This document shows, one piece after another, positions 21,579 to 28,941 of a DNA stretch of 64,000 nt. The stretch lies in assembly GCF_002163625.1 (NCBI RefSeq), contig NZ_CP020892.1, forward strand, positions 868,001 to 932,000, in the 5' to 3' direction. The translations under genes were made by a program, and so were the position numbers. The notes beneath the pieces are model-generated. The model saw nothing but the letters and a program-made list of their open reading frames with translations. It was not told the origin of the DNA and did not search any database. The stretch is from Pseudomonas sp. M30-35. GTDB taxonomy: Bacteria; Pseudomonadota; Gammaproteobacteria; Pseudomonadales; Pseudomonadaceae. Numbering within the stretch: the first letter of the stretch is position 1; each line of letters begins with the position of its first letter.

Positions 21579-21746
21579 AGGCTGAGCAAGCTGGCTGGAA
21601 TTTTCGGACCAGGTTTAAGACGCCGCTGCCAGTAGTCCTGTGGCGGCTATCGTCGGCTCCAGTTGATTCATGCAAGTACTTAGGGTGGCTAAGCAGGCCG
21701 TCTAGGGTGCAATATTAGTGTGCATGTTCAGTCAGGAAGGTTTGCC

Positions 21747-23222
21747 GTGAATCCATGTCCAGAAGACTTTATTGTTGTAAGCAGCCCTGAAGAGGCGGTT
21801 GATCGACTCGCCGCGCTACATGAGCAAGCCACGCGCGCTTTGAGCCAGGCTCTCAAGGCCTATCTAAAGGATCGGGTCAAGCCAGACCCCACCACGCATT
21901 GCCAGTTTCGTTACCCAGAACTGCGTCTGACCTATTTGTGTCATGGCGAGGCGCCTGCCACCGTGCGCGCATACGCCAAAGTGCAGGTGCCTGGCACTTA
22001 CAGCATCACTGTTACCCATCCCGGTGCCTTTCGTAAGTACTTGCTGGAGCAGTTGCAACCCTTGATGCACGACTACACGCTACGCGTTGAAGTTGGCCTC
22101 AGTGAGCAGAACATTCCGTATCCCTATGTGGTCGAGCAGGGCGATGAGCTTGCCGGTTCTGGAGTGACCGCCGGTGAGCTGGCGCGGGTCTTCCCGAGTA
22201 CTGACCTGTCCGCCGCGACAGATAGCACCGCCGATGGGTTATACAGTTGGGAAAGCATGGACCCCATGCCGCTGGCGCTGTTTGATGCCGCGCGGGTGGA
22301 TTTCTCGCTGCGTAGACTGGTGCATTACACCGGCAGCGACTGGCGCCATGTGCAGCCGTGGATCTTGCTGACTAACTATCATCGCTACGTCGACCAGTTC
22401 ATTCGTCATGGTCTGGACATGTTGGTCGGTGAGTCACGTTTCACCCGCATGATACTGCCGGGTAACGTGGTTATCGAACGCGGCATGTCCGAAGGTGAGA
22501 TGCAGGCCATCATCGGCGGCGTGGTTTGGCATCGCTACCAGATGCCGGCATATCACCTGCTGGCTGGCGACGGCGGAGATGGGATCACCTTGGTCAATAT
22601 TGGTGTAGGCCCTTCAAACGCGAAAAACATCACCGACCACCTCGCCGTATTGCGTCCACACTGCTGGCTGATGATTGGTCACTGCGGCGGTCTGCGTCAA
22701 TCGCAAACCATTGGCGACTATGTGCTCGCACACGCTTATATGCGCCGCGACGGGATTCTTGACCGAGTCTTGCCGCCGAATATCCCGCTGCCTGCCTTGG
22801 CTGAGGTGCAGCAAGCCCTGCAAGATGCTGCGGCGCAAGTGACCGGTGAGAGGGGCGATGATCTCAAGCGGCGTTTGCGCACCGGCACCGTGCTTACCTA
22901 TGACGATCGTAATTGGGAATTGCGCTGGGCTCAGGAGCGACCGTTGATTAACCAGGCGCGGGCAGTTGCGGTGGATATGGAGAGTGGCACGGTCGCCGCG
23001 CAAGGTTATCGCTTGCGCGTGCCATACGGAACGCTGTTATGTGTTTCGGATAAACCGCTGCACAGCGAAATCAAACTGCCGGGTGCGGCGGGGGCGTTCT
23101 ACGAGCGCGCGGTGACTCAGCACCTGCACATCGGCATCACCGCCTTGGACATGCTGCGTGGCCAGCTCAACTCGCTGCACTCACGTAAGTTACGTAGCTT
23201 CGACGAGCCGCCGTTTCGCTAA
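21747..23222 (+). CDS. amn: AMP nucleosidase
   Basis: The 491-residue enzyme cleaves AMP to adenine and ribose 5-phosphate. An N-terminal AMP-nucleosidase domain (about 1-180) is followed by a nucleoside-phosphorylase-fold domain (about 270-480) with NIGVGPSNAKNITDHLAVL, GHCGGLR and AVDMESGTVAAQGYR. The GTG at 21747 follows AGGAAGG at good spacing and gives the family-like start VNPCPEDFIVV; the frame could begin at GTG 21720, which is less likely. Length agrees with the family (about 484-500). Confidence 0.95.
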   Translation: MNPCPEDFIVVSSPEEAVDRLAALHEQATRALSQALKAYLKDRVKPDPTTHCQFRYPELRLTYLCHGEAPATVRAYAKVQVPGTYSITVTHPGAFRKYLLEQLQPLMHDYTLRVEVGLSEQNIPYPYVVEQGDELAGSGVTAGELARVFPSTDLSAATDSTADGLYSWESMDPMPLALFDAARVDFSLRRLVHYTGSDWRHVQPWILLTNYHRYVDQFIRHGLDMLVGESRFTRMILPGNVVIERGMSEGEMQAIIGGVVWHRYQMPAYHLLAGDGGDGITLVNIGVGPSNAKNITDHLAVLRPHCWLMIGHCGGLRQSQTIGDYVLAHAYMRRDGILDRVLPPNIPLPALAEVQQALQDAAAQVTGERGDDLKRRLRTGTVLTYDDRNWELRWAQERPLINQARAVAVDMESGTVAAQGYRLRVPYGTLLCVSDKPLHSEIKLPGAAGAFYERAVTQHLHIGITALDMLRGQLNSLHSRKLRSFDEPPFR

Positions 23223-23247
23223 TCAGGCATTCCTCAAGGCAATGCAA

Positions 23248-23274
23248 AACGCCCCAGTGCTGAGCTGGGGCGTT
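23248..23274. terminator. Bidirectional terminator between amn and the alcohol dehydrogenase
   Basis: AACGCCCCAG (23248-23257) and CTGGGGCGTT (23265-23274) form a perfect 10-bp stem. GTTTATT follows on the plus strand and the minus strand carries TTTTGC, so it can serve both convergent genes. Confidence 0.8.
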
Positions 23275-23286
23275 GTTTATTGCAGG

Positions 23287-24321
23287 TTATTTACTGGCGT
23301 CGAGCACTACTCTATAGCGCGCTTTGCCGTCACGCAGATGCTGGATCGCATCGTTAACCTTGCTCATCGGAAAGTGCTCAACCTGCGGCAAAATTTGATG
23401 GCGTGCGCAGAACTCAAGCATTTTGCGCATGACCGTTGGCGAGCCAACCGGGGAGCCTGAAATGCTGCGTTGGCGCGGAATCAACTGGAACACATGCACC
23501 GGGATCGCACTCGGCACAATCCCGACAAAGTGCAGCTGTCCCTTACCGCGCAGCGTGCCGATCAATGCATTCCAGTCGAGGTCAGCACTGGCGGTTATCA
23601 GCAGGAAATCCAGGGTCCCAGCCATTTTTTTCATGGCATCGCTGTCGGTTGAGGCGACCACGTTGTGCGCACCGAGACGTTTGGCTTCTTCCTGCTTATT
23701 GAGTGATGAAGTGAAGGCGGTGACCTCGCAGCCCCATGCATTCAAAAAGCGTAATGCCAGGTGGCCCAAACCGCCGATACCGACTACGCCGACGCGGTCT
23801 GTTGGTTTGACGTCAAGCTCAAGTAGCGGCGCAAATACCGTTGAGCCGCCACAAAACAGTGGCCCAGCCATGCTTGGGTCGAGGCTGTCGGGGATTGCCA
23901 AGGTCCAGGCCCAATGCGCGCGCATACGATCGGCGAAGCCGCCGTGGCTGCCAACAATCGTTGGTTTAATCGTGCTGCACAGTTGGTGTGAACCTTCCAT
24001 GCACGGATCGCAATGCATGCAGCTGCCTTTGTGCCAGCCGATACCTACCCGCTGGCCTAGCTTTAGGCCGCGTGCTTGTTCGCCCAAACGCACCACTGTG
24101 CCCACCACTTCATGACCGGGAATAAATGGGTAGCGCGCGTTCCTCCATTCGTTGTCGATCATTGATTGGTCAGAGTGGCAGATGCCGCAGTATTCAACGG
24201 CAACTTCAACCTCATCTACGCCGAGAGGGCCGGGGTCATACTCAAACTGCTCAAGCGGCGCGCCCGCGGCGGTCGCAGCCCAGCCAATGAATGTATTGAC
24301 GATCGATTCGGATGTACTCAT
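23287..24321 (-). CDS. Zinc-dependent NADP alcohol dehydrogenase/aldehyde reductase (Ahr/YahK type)
   Basis: The 344-residue medium-chain dehydrogenase has catalytic-zinc ligands in CGICHSD and GHEVVG, a four-cysteine structural zinc loop (CMHCDPCMEGSHQLC) and the nucleotide motif GIGGLGHLALRF. The layout fits the cinnamyl-alcohol-dehydrogenase-like branch that reduces a wide range of aldehydes with NADPH. AGGAG precedes the ATG at 24321. It is divergent from rluE and isolated from amn by the shared terminator. Natural substrate not evident. Confidence 0.9.
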   Translation of the reverse strand: MSTSESIVNTFIGWAATAAGAPLEQFEYDPGPLGVDEVEVAVEYCGICHSDQSMIDNEWRNARYPFIPGHEVVGTVVRLGEQARGLKLGQRVGIGWHKGSCMHCDPCMEGSHQLCSTIKPTIVGSHGGFADRMRAHWAWTLAIPDSLDPSMAGPLFCGGSTVFAPLLELDVKPTDRVGVVGIGGLGHLALRFLNAWGCEVTAFTSSLNKQEEAKRLGAHNVVASTDSDAMKKMAGTLDFLLITASADLDWNALIGTLRGKGQLHFVGIVPSAIPVHVFQLIPRQRSISGSPVGSPTVMRKMLEFCARHQILPQVEHFPMSKVNDAIQHLRDGKARYRVVLDASK

Positions 24322-24466
24322 TACGGGCTCCTTGGAAGCGGTGATAAACCAGTGACAAGCAGCATAGACCCTTGCTCGAGTTGAAGAATCAAGATAATCA
24401 GCGGTGATGATGTCGGCCCGTCCTCGGGTAAACTGCGGGTTTAGTCATGTCCTTGGGAAATCTTCA

Positions 24467-25099
24467 ATGCCACGCCCACCACGCCCTGCTGCGCCGCGAC
24501 GCTCTGTGAGCGCAAAGCCGGCGCCCCGTCGTCAGGCAAAAACACCGCCTGCTGAGCCGCGTTTGCTGGTGCTGAATAAACCATTTGATGTGCTGACACA
24601 GTTTAATGATGAGCAAGGCCGCGCCACCCTCAAGGATTTTGTCGACGTACCCGGCGTATATCCGGCAGGGCGTCTGGACCGTGATAGCGAGGGTTTGCTG
24701 CTGCTGACCAACGACGGCCGCCTGCAGGCGCGGATCGCCGACCCTAAACACAAATTGGCGAAAACCTATTGGGTGCAGGTTGAAGGTGAGCCGACTGCTG
24801 AGCAATTACAGCGCTTGCGTCAAGGTGTGGAGCTTAATGACGGCATGACCTTGCCCGCCGAGGCTCGCCAGTTGGATGAGCCGCAACTGTGGCCGCGTAA
24901 TCCGCCGGTGCGCTTTCGTAAAAGCATTCCCACCGCATGGCTGGAGTTGGTGATTCGCGAGGGCCGTAACCGTCAGGTCAGGCGCATGACGGCGGCGGTT
25001 GGCTTGCCGACATTGCGCCTGGTGCGAGTGCGTATTGGCCCTTGGGGGCTCGATGATTTACAACCGGGGCAGTGGAAGGACCTCGAACCCCGACTTTAG
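24467..25099 (+). CDS. rluE: 23S rRNA pseudouridine synthase RluE-like
   Basis: The 210-residue protein has a basic Pro/Ala/Arg-rich N terminus (1-30) and a RsuA/RluB/E/F-type catalytic domain. The catalytic Asp is D71 in [29 protein letters not shown] and [19 protein letters not shown] complete the fold. RluE modifies position 2457 of 23S rRNA in E. coli, and the short length without an S4 domain favours RluE. The ATG at 24467 is preceded by GGGAAA; the longer frame to 24404 has no family resemblance. Confidence 0.88.
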   Translation: MPRPPRPAAPRRSVSAKPAPRRQAKTPPAEPRLLVLNKPFDVLTQFNDEQGRATLKDFVDVPGVYPAGRLDRDSEGLLLLTNDGRLQARIADPKHKLAKTYWVQVEGEPTAEQLQRLRQGVELNDGMTLPAEARQLDEPQLWPRNPPVRFRKSIPTAWLELVIREGRNRQVRRMTAAVGLPTLRLVRVRIGPWGLDDLQPGQWKDLEPRL

Positions 25100-25164
25100 A
25101 TATCTTCTGCGCGCTGCATTACTCGTCAGTTGTGTTCGGGCGGGCGAGGGTCGAGCCCTTCGCT

Positions 25165-25374
25165 TTAGTGGCCTTCGATTTCGAGACCGGCAATGACAAA
25201 GGTTTTGATCACAAAGCCGAGCACGCCCAAGCCGAGGGCGAGAAACAGGATCATGCTGCCAAAGCGGCCTGCTTTGGATTTTTTTGCCAAGTCCCAGACA
25301 ATAAATGCCATAAACAGGATCAGGACGCTGATCAGTACTGTTGTCATTAAATCTTCGAAAACTTCGGTTTCCAT
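25165..25374 (-). CDS. DUF2788 small membrane protein
   Basis: The 69-residue protein has two hydrophobic segments (about residues 10-28 and 40-62) joined by a short basic loop, DLAKKSKAGRFG. This pattern and sequence agree with DUF2788 proteins of Pseudomonas. GAGGTC lies before the ATG. It is convergent with rluE. Function unknown. Confidence 0.75.
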   Translation of the reverse strand: METEVFEDLMTTVLISVLILFMAFIVWDLAKKSKAGRFGSMILFLALGLGVLGFVIKTFVIAGLEIEGH

Positions 25375-25509
25375 CGTGACCTCAATTACCTAGTAAATAA
25401 CCCTGACCACACGTCTATCGGAGCTGGCGTAAGGCCTGACGCAGGCCCGCGATTATACGTAAGCGCTGTGATTTGTCAGGCACCATTGGCCGGTTTGAGG
25501 TGTAAACCT

Positions 25510-25989
25510 TCAGTTACGAAGATGTTCCAGCGGTAACTGGGTACTCGATAGAATCTGCTGCAGAACGAAGCTGGAGCGCACGCTGGAGACGCCTTCGATG
25601 CGGGTGAGGGTGCCGAGCAGAAGCTTCTGGTAATGATCCATATCGGGCACGACCACTTTCAATTGGTAGTCGGCGTCCATCCCGGTGACCAGGCTGCATT
25701 CGAGCACTTCCGGGCAATTGCGGATGGCTTCTTGGAAATGCTCGAAGCGCTCAGGTGTATGACGATCCATACCAATCAATACATAGGCGGTAAGGCTCAG
25801 GCCAAGCTTCTTGCTGTCGAGTAAAGCAACTTGCTTGGCGATATAGCCATCGTCTTCAAGCTGTTTAACCCGGCGTGAACAGGGCGAAGGTGACAAGCCA
25901 ATACGCTCGGCCAGCTCTTGATTGGACAAGCGGGCGTCGCGTTGCAATTCTGCCAGGATGCTCAGGTCATAGCGGTCTAGTTTGTTCAT
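25510..25989 (-). CDS. Lrp/AsnC-family regulator
   Basis: The 159-residue protein has an N-terminal HTH (LSNQELAERIGLSPSPCSRR) and a C-terminal RAM ligand domain (LEDDGYI, then VLECSLVTGMDADYQLKV). The ATG at 25989 matches the family start MNKLDRYDLSIL; the frame to 26079 is an extension into the promoter. Lrp-type proteins sense amino acids as octamers. No amino-acid gene lies next to it; upstream there is a gap with a probable structured RNA. The palindrome TTGCGCAA (26044-26051) and nearby ATTGCG repeats are candidate autoregulatory sites. Confidence 0.9.
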   Translation of the reverse strand: MNKLDRYDLSILAELQRDARLSNQELAERIGLSPSPCSRRVKQLEDDGYIAKQVALLDSKKLGLSLTAYVLIGMDRHTPERFEHFQEAIRNCPEVLECSLVTGMDADYQLKVVVPDMDHYQKLLLGTLTRIEGVSSVRSSFVLQQILSSTQLPLEHLRN

Positions 25990-26109
25990 GTTGATCACTA
26001 TTTCTATTTGGATTGCGCTAAATAATGCTTCATTAGATAAATATTGCGCAACAGGTAGTTGAGTTAGCAATATTCGCAATCATTCACTCGTCGGCTCGCC
26101 GTACTATTT

Positions 26110-26300
26110 ATCTCAGTTTCAAGGCCCGGACGACATGTCCACGCCGACTCACTCAATCAGGTGAGCGGCCGCCGCCGATCCAACAGGGTCGTTTCGGCAC
26201 CCGGGTCCGCACTGTCCAATCAGACGGGCGATAAAGGCGGCGACACAATTGCCAGCACAGGACAACATTCCCGAAGGGAGGCCGAGAGGCCTCCCTTTTT
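26110..26300 (+). ncRNA. Candidate structured small RNA ending in a strong terminator
   Basis: This gene-free stretch contains nested hairpins: GGAC-GACAT-GTCC (about 26128-26140), CTCAC with GTGAG (about 26149-26165), GC-rich pairing at 26165-26210, and a final 10-bp terminator. A TACTAT/CTATTTA box at 26102-26108 could be the -10, but no clear -35 was found. Only tiny frames exist: a nine-codon ATG frame at 26137 and a 49-codon GTG frame (26161-26310) that would run through the terminator. I do not recognise an Rfam family. It lies between the Lrp gene (divergent) and the MAPEG gene (convergent). Confidence 0.42.
26274..26300 (+). terminator. Intrinsic terminator with no gene in front of it
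   Basis: AAGGGAGGCC (26274-26283), loop GAGA, GGCCTCCCTT (26288-26297), then a T run to 26300. The T run is on the plus strand only, so the terminated transcript must come from the gap upstream and not from the leftward MAPEG gene. Confidence 0.87.
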
Positions 26301-26318
26301 AATGCGTTGAAGAATGTC

Positions 26319-26738
26319 TTAAATCAAACCGGACAGACGCAGCAACCACCACACAGTGATGATGATCTGCACCAAGAGTCCAGCAAAACGCAGCCAGACG
26401 AACAAGGCTGAGCTGCTGATCAGGTGCATGCAGCTTTGAAATATTCGCGCCGCCAGTAGTACCCCGGCCAGTGGGTCGGTGATGCTGGTTTGGCTGACGA
26501 CCATCGCGTAAAGCAGCACCGCTGCCATTAACGGAACATTTTCAACACAGTTGGCATGCGCACGGACTAAGCGTTGGCCGAATGCGCCCGGGGTATTACT
26601 GCCATCCGGGGAGAAACCATTGACTGCAAGTTTGCCGCTGAGCACCAACAAGCCGCGCTGATTGATCATCAGAATCAGTAGAAACAGGGTCCAGGCAACC
26701 AGCCCGAGCAGCGCAACTGCGCTAGGCGATAGAGTCAT
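26319..26738 (-). CDS. MAPEG-family membrane protein
   Basis: The 139-residue protein has four hydrophobic segments and the MAPEG pattern RAHANCVENVPLM (about residues 58-70) followed by RIFQSCMHLIS. MAPEG proteins of eukaryotes act on eicosanoids and glutathione; bacterial members have mostly unknown substrates. It ends 18 bases from the RNA terminator on the opposite strand. AGGA precedes the ATG. Confidence 0.85.
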   Translation of the reverse strand: MTLSPSAVALLGLVAWTLFLLILMINQRGLLVLSGKLAVNGFSPDGSNTPGAFGQRLVRAHANCVENVPLMAAVLLYAMVVSQTSITDPLAGVLLAARIFQSCMHLISSSALFVWLRFAGLLVQIIITVWWLLRLSGLI

Positions 26739-26969
26739 GAGTGAGTCCTTGAGAGTGGATAATGTTGTTTTTATTAGACCGCCTCAGCAGCTTAGGATAG
26801 TTAGAGCTTTTACTCTATATATCTTCCGCTGTTTTAAAGCGTGAAACCTGACGAGTGCAGTGGTTTTCACGCCGGCGGCGCTATTTACCGACTCTTTACT
26901 CAGCCTTGACCCTACTTTGACCAGGCTTTAGTCATTCTGTAACTCAGATAAACCAATGAGGTGACAGCG

Positions 26970-27380
26970 ATGATTAAGCGCTTTAAGTGGGTCGAAATTG
27001 GCGTGTTGGTTCTGCTGGGACTTTCACCTTTGGTGCAGGCGTCGCCCAAGCACGAGCAGCAACACCGCGATAAGCACTCGGTGGTTAAAGTGGTAAAGGT
27101 CGAGAGGAAATCACCCAGGATTTCGCATCTGCCTGTTAGGCATCAACGGATTCGCTACAACCATGGCGACTACTACGTTGCTGATGGTCGCTGGTACAAA
27201 CCGGCGGCAGGCCGATATGTACGGGTTGCACCGCCCTATGGTTATACAGTCCGGCAATTGCCACGCGGCGCACGTCAGGTTTGGGTACGCGGCGTTAAGT
27301 ATCACCGAGTTTCTGATAGCTATTACCGCTGGCAGGGCAAGCGAGGCTATTACCAGGTCGTGCGTGTGCCACGTGGCTAG
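26970..27380 (+). CDS. Exported basic protein, DUF6515-like
   Basis: The 136-residue protein has a signal peptide (about residues 1-24, cleavage near VQASP), a His/Lys-rich stretch (KHEQQHRDKH), and a Tyr-rich C-terminal domain with YYVADGRWYKPAAGRYV and GVKYHRVSDSYYRW. The YxVxGxxY-type repeats resemble DUF6515 cell-surface proteins. Role unknown. GAGGTGA lies ahead of the ATG at 26970; the GTG at 26961 is the alternative. Confidence 0.62.
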   Translation: MIKRFKWVEIGVLVLLGLSPLVQASPKHEQQHRDKHSVVKVVKVERKSPRISHLPVRHQRIRYNHGDYYVADGRWYKPAAGRYVRVAPPYGYTVRQLPRGARQVWVRGVKYHRVSDSYYRWQGKRGYYQVVRVPRG

Positions 27381-27405
27381 GCAGTCGCCAGCTAAGCGAT
27401 GAGGG

Positions 27406-28311
27406 TTATGGCTGCGCGGCTGCGGGCTGATCGGGCAATACTTCAGGCGGGTCGGCGTGCACCAGCACCTCGGCCCGCGGGTATTCTGCGCGGATCGCAT
27501 CTTCGACTTGCTCGCACAATGCGTGCGCTGCAGATAGGGTCAGATGGCCGGGTAATTCGGCGTGTAATTGCACAAACCAGCGCGTACCGGAAACCCGCGT
27601 GCGCAGGTCATGTGCGCCAAGCACGCCAGGCACTGCACAGGCCAAGGCATACATGTGTTCGCTGACGTCGGGCGAGAGTTCCTTGTCCATCAGTACCGCA
27701 CTCGCTTCGCGGGCAATGCTGATCGCACTCCAGAGAATGTAGAAGGCAATGCCGATGGCGAAGATTGCATCGACATGCAGCCAGCCAAAACTGGCCAGAA
27801 ACAGCGCGAGCAAAATGCTGCTGTTGAGCAATAAATCAGAGCGGTAGTGCAGTGAGTCCGCATGAATGGCGGTTGAGCCGGTGACGCGCACAACGTGGCG
27901 TTGAAACATCAGCAGCGCGACGGTAACTGCCAAGGACAGGATCATCACCGCAATCCCTAAACCTTCGCTGGTCAAGGGGGCGGGGTTGATAAGACGCTCA
28001 ACCCCTTGCACGCCAACCAGCACGGCGCTGGCTGCGATAAACAGCGCCTGACCCAAGCCTGCGAGCGCCTCGGCCTTGCCGTGACCATAACGGTGATCAT
28101 CATCTGCCGGACGCAGCGCGTAGTGCACCGCAATCAGGTTGAGCAGCGAGGCGGCGCCATCGAGCAGCGAGTCAGTCAGGCCAGCAAGTAAGCTGACCGA
28201 ACCGCTCAGCCACCACGCAACCGCCTTGGCCAGCGCGAGCGCCAAGGCCACCACTAATGCCGCAGAAGAAGCTTGGCGCATCAGTCGAGCATGTTGCGGC
28301 AATACACTCAT
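27406..28311 (-). CDS. fieF: Cation diffusion facilitator, FieF-like
   Basis: The 301-residue protein has six membrane segments and the paired metal-site motifs DSLLD (about residue 46) and HADSLHYRSD (about 150) of the zinc/iron CDF exporters, followed by a cytosolic ferredoxin-like domain (about 210-290) with VQLHAELPGHLTL. The sites are of the D-x3-D / H-x3-D type found in FieF (YiiP). It is convergent with the DUF6515-like gene. Metal preference cannot be fixed from sequence alone. Confidence 0.87.
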   Translation of the reverse strand: MSVLPQHARLMRQASSAALVVALALALAKAVAWWLSGSVSLLAGLTDSLLDGAASLLNLIAVHYALRPADDDHRYGHGKAEALAGLGQALFIAASAVLVGVQGVERLINPAPLTSEGLGIAVMILSLAVTVALLMFQRHVVRVTGSTAIHADSLHYRSDLLLNSSILLALFLASFGWLHVDAIFAIGIAFYILWSAISIAREASAVLMDKELSPDVSEHMYALACAVPGVLGAHDLRTRVSGTRWFVQLHAELPGHLTLSAAHALCEQVEDAIRAEYPRAEVLVHADPPEVLPDQPAAAQP

Positions 28312-28381
28312 AAACTGTCTCTAATCCGGAGATGTGGTGATGGCTGGCGCCCTGGTTGTTCACCCTGCGTATTTGCTGTGA

Positions 28382-28801
28382 TTACGCCGCCGGGCGCAGG
28401 CCGTAAGCTGCGAGCTGCTGTAAGTCACCACGGTGTTCAATCACCCGCGGGTCATTCAACGGCAGGTTTTTACCGGTTTTTTGCATGATCAACGCTTTTA
28501 GCTTAGCGCGATCAACTTGTCCTTGGCTGTCGACCAGGTTTTTTAAATCATTCGGGTCAACCTGGGCAGTTTTGCCGCCTGGCAGGTAAATAGCGCCCGT
28601 GGCGAAATCGACTCCCAGAGCGATCAAGCCCGGCAGCACGTAAAACAGAATGCCGACGGCGTCTAATACGACAATTACCGGGTCGACCTGGCCTTCGATC
28701 TGGCCGCGGCGATCAGGGTAGAACAGCGTGCCGCATGCACTCAATTGAGTGAGCAAGCTGGCGCTCAGAACACAGCCAAGAATGCGGGTTGAGGGGCTCA
28801 T
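28382..28801 (-). CDS. Small lipoprotein of unknown function
   Basis: The 139-residue protein has a lipoprotein signal peptide with lipobox LSAC (Cys at residue 23), a hydrophobic segment (VVLDAVGILFYVLPGLIALG, about 44-63) and a polar C-terminal half. Close Pseudomonas relatives are sometimes labelled polyribonucleotide nucleotidyltransferase, but nothing here resembles PNPase and that label should not be copied. AGGAGAAC precedes the ATG. It is divergent from hrpB. Confidence 0.65.
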   Translation of the reverse strand: MSPSTRILGCVLSASLLTQLSACGTLFYPDRRGQIEGQVDPVIVVLDAVGILFYVLPGLIALGVDFATGAIYLPGGKTAQVDPNDLKNLVDSQGQVDRAKLKALIMQKTGKNLPLNDPRVIEHRGDLQQLAAYGLRPAA

Positions 28802-28941
28802 CTAAGTTCTCCTGATTGTCGGGGGCGCAACTATAGCAAGGCGATGACTGCATTGCTGCGGGTTTAAACGGCCTCGTGATTAATGACTGTGCAAGGCTCA
28901 ATCAGTTCGCCGGTATAATCGTCATCCGCACTGGAGAACTC

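Noticed and set aside
23423..24115. 230-codon plus-strand frame opposite the alcohol dehydrogenase
   Set aside because: Lies wholly opposite zinc-site and cofactor-binding sequence; composition is that of a shadow.
28382..28801. Polyribonucleotide nucleotidyltransferase label often given to this lipoprotein
   Set aside because: 139 residues with a lipobox and no RNase PH, KH or S1 domain; the label is a propagated error.
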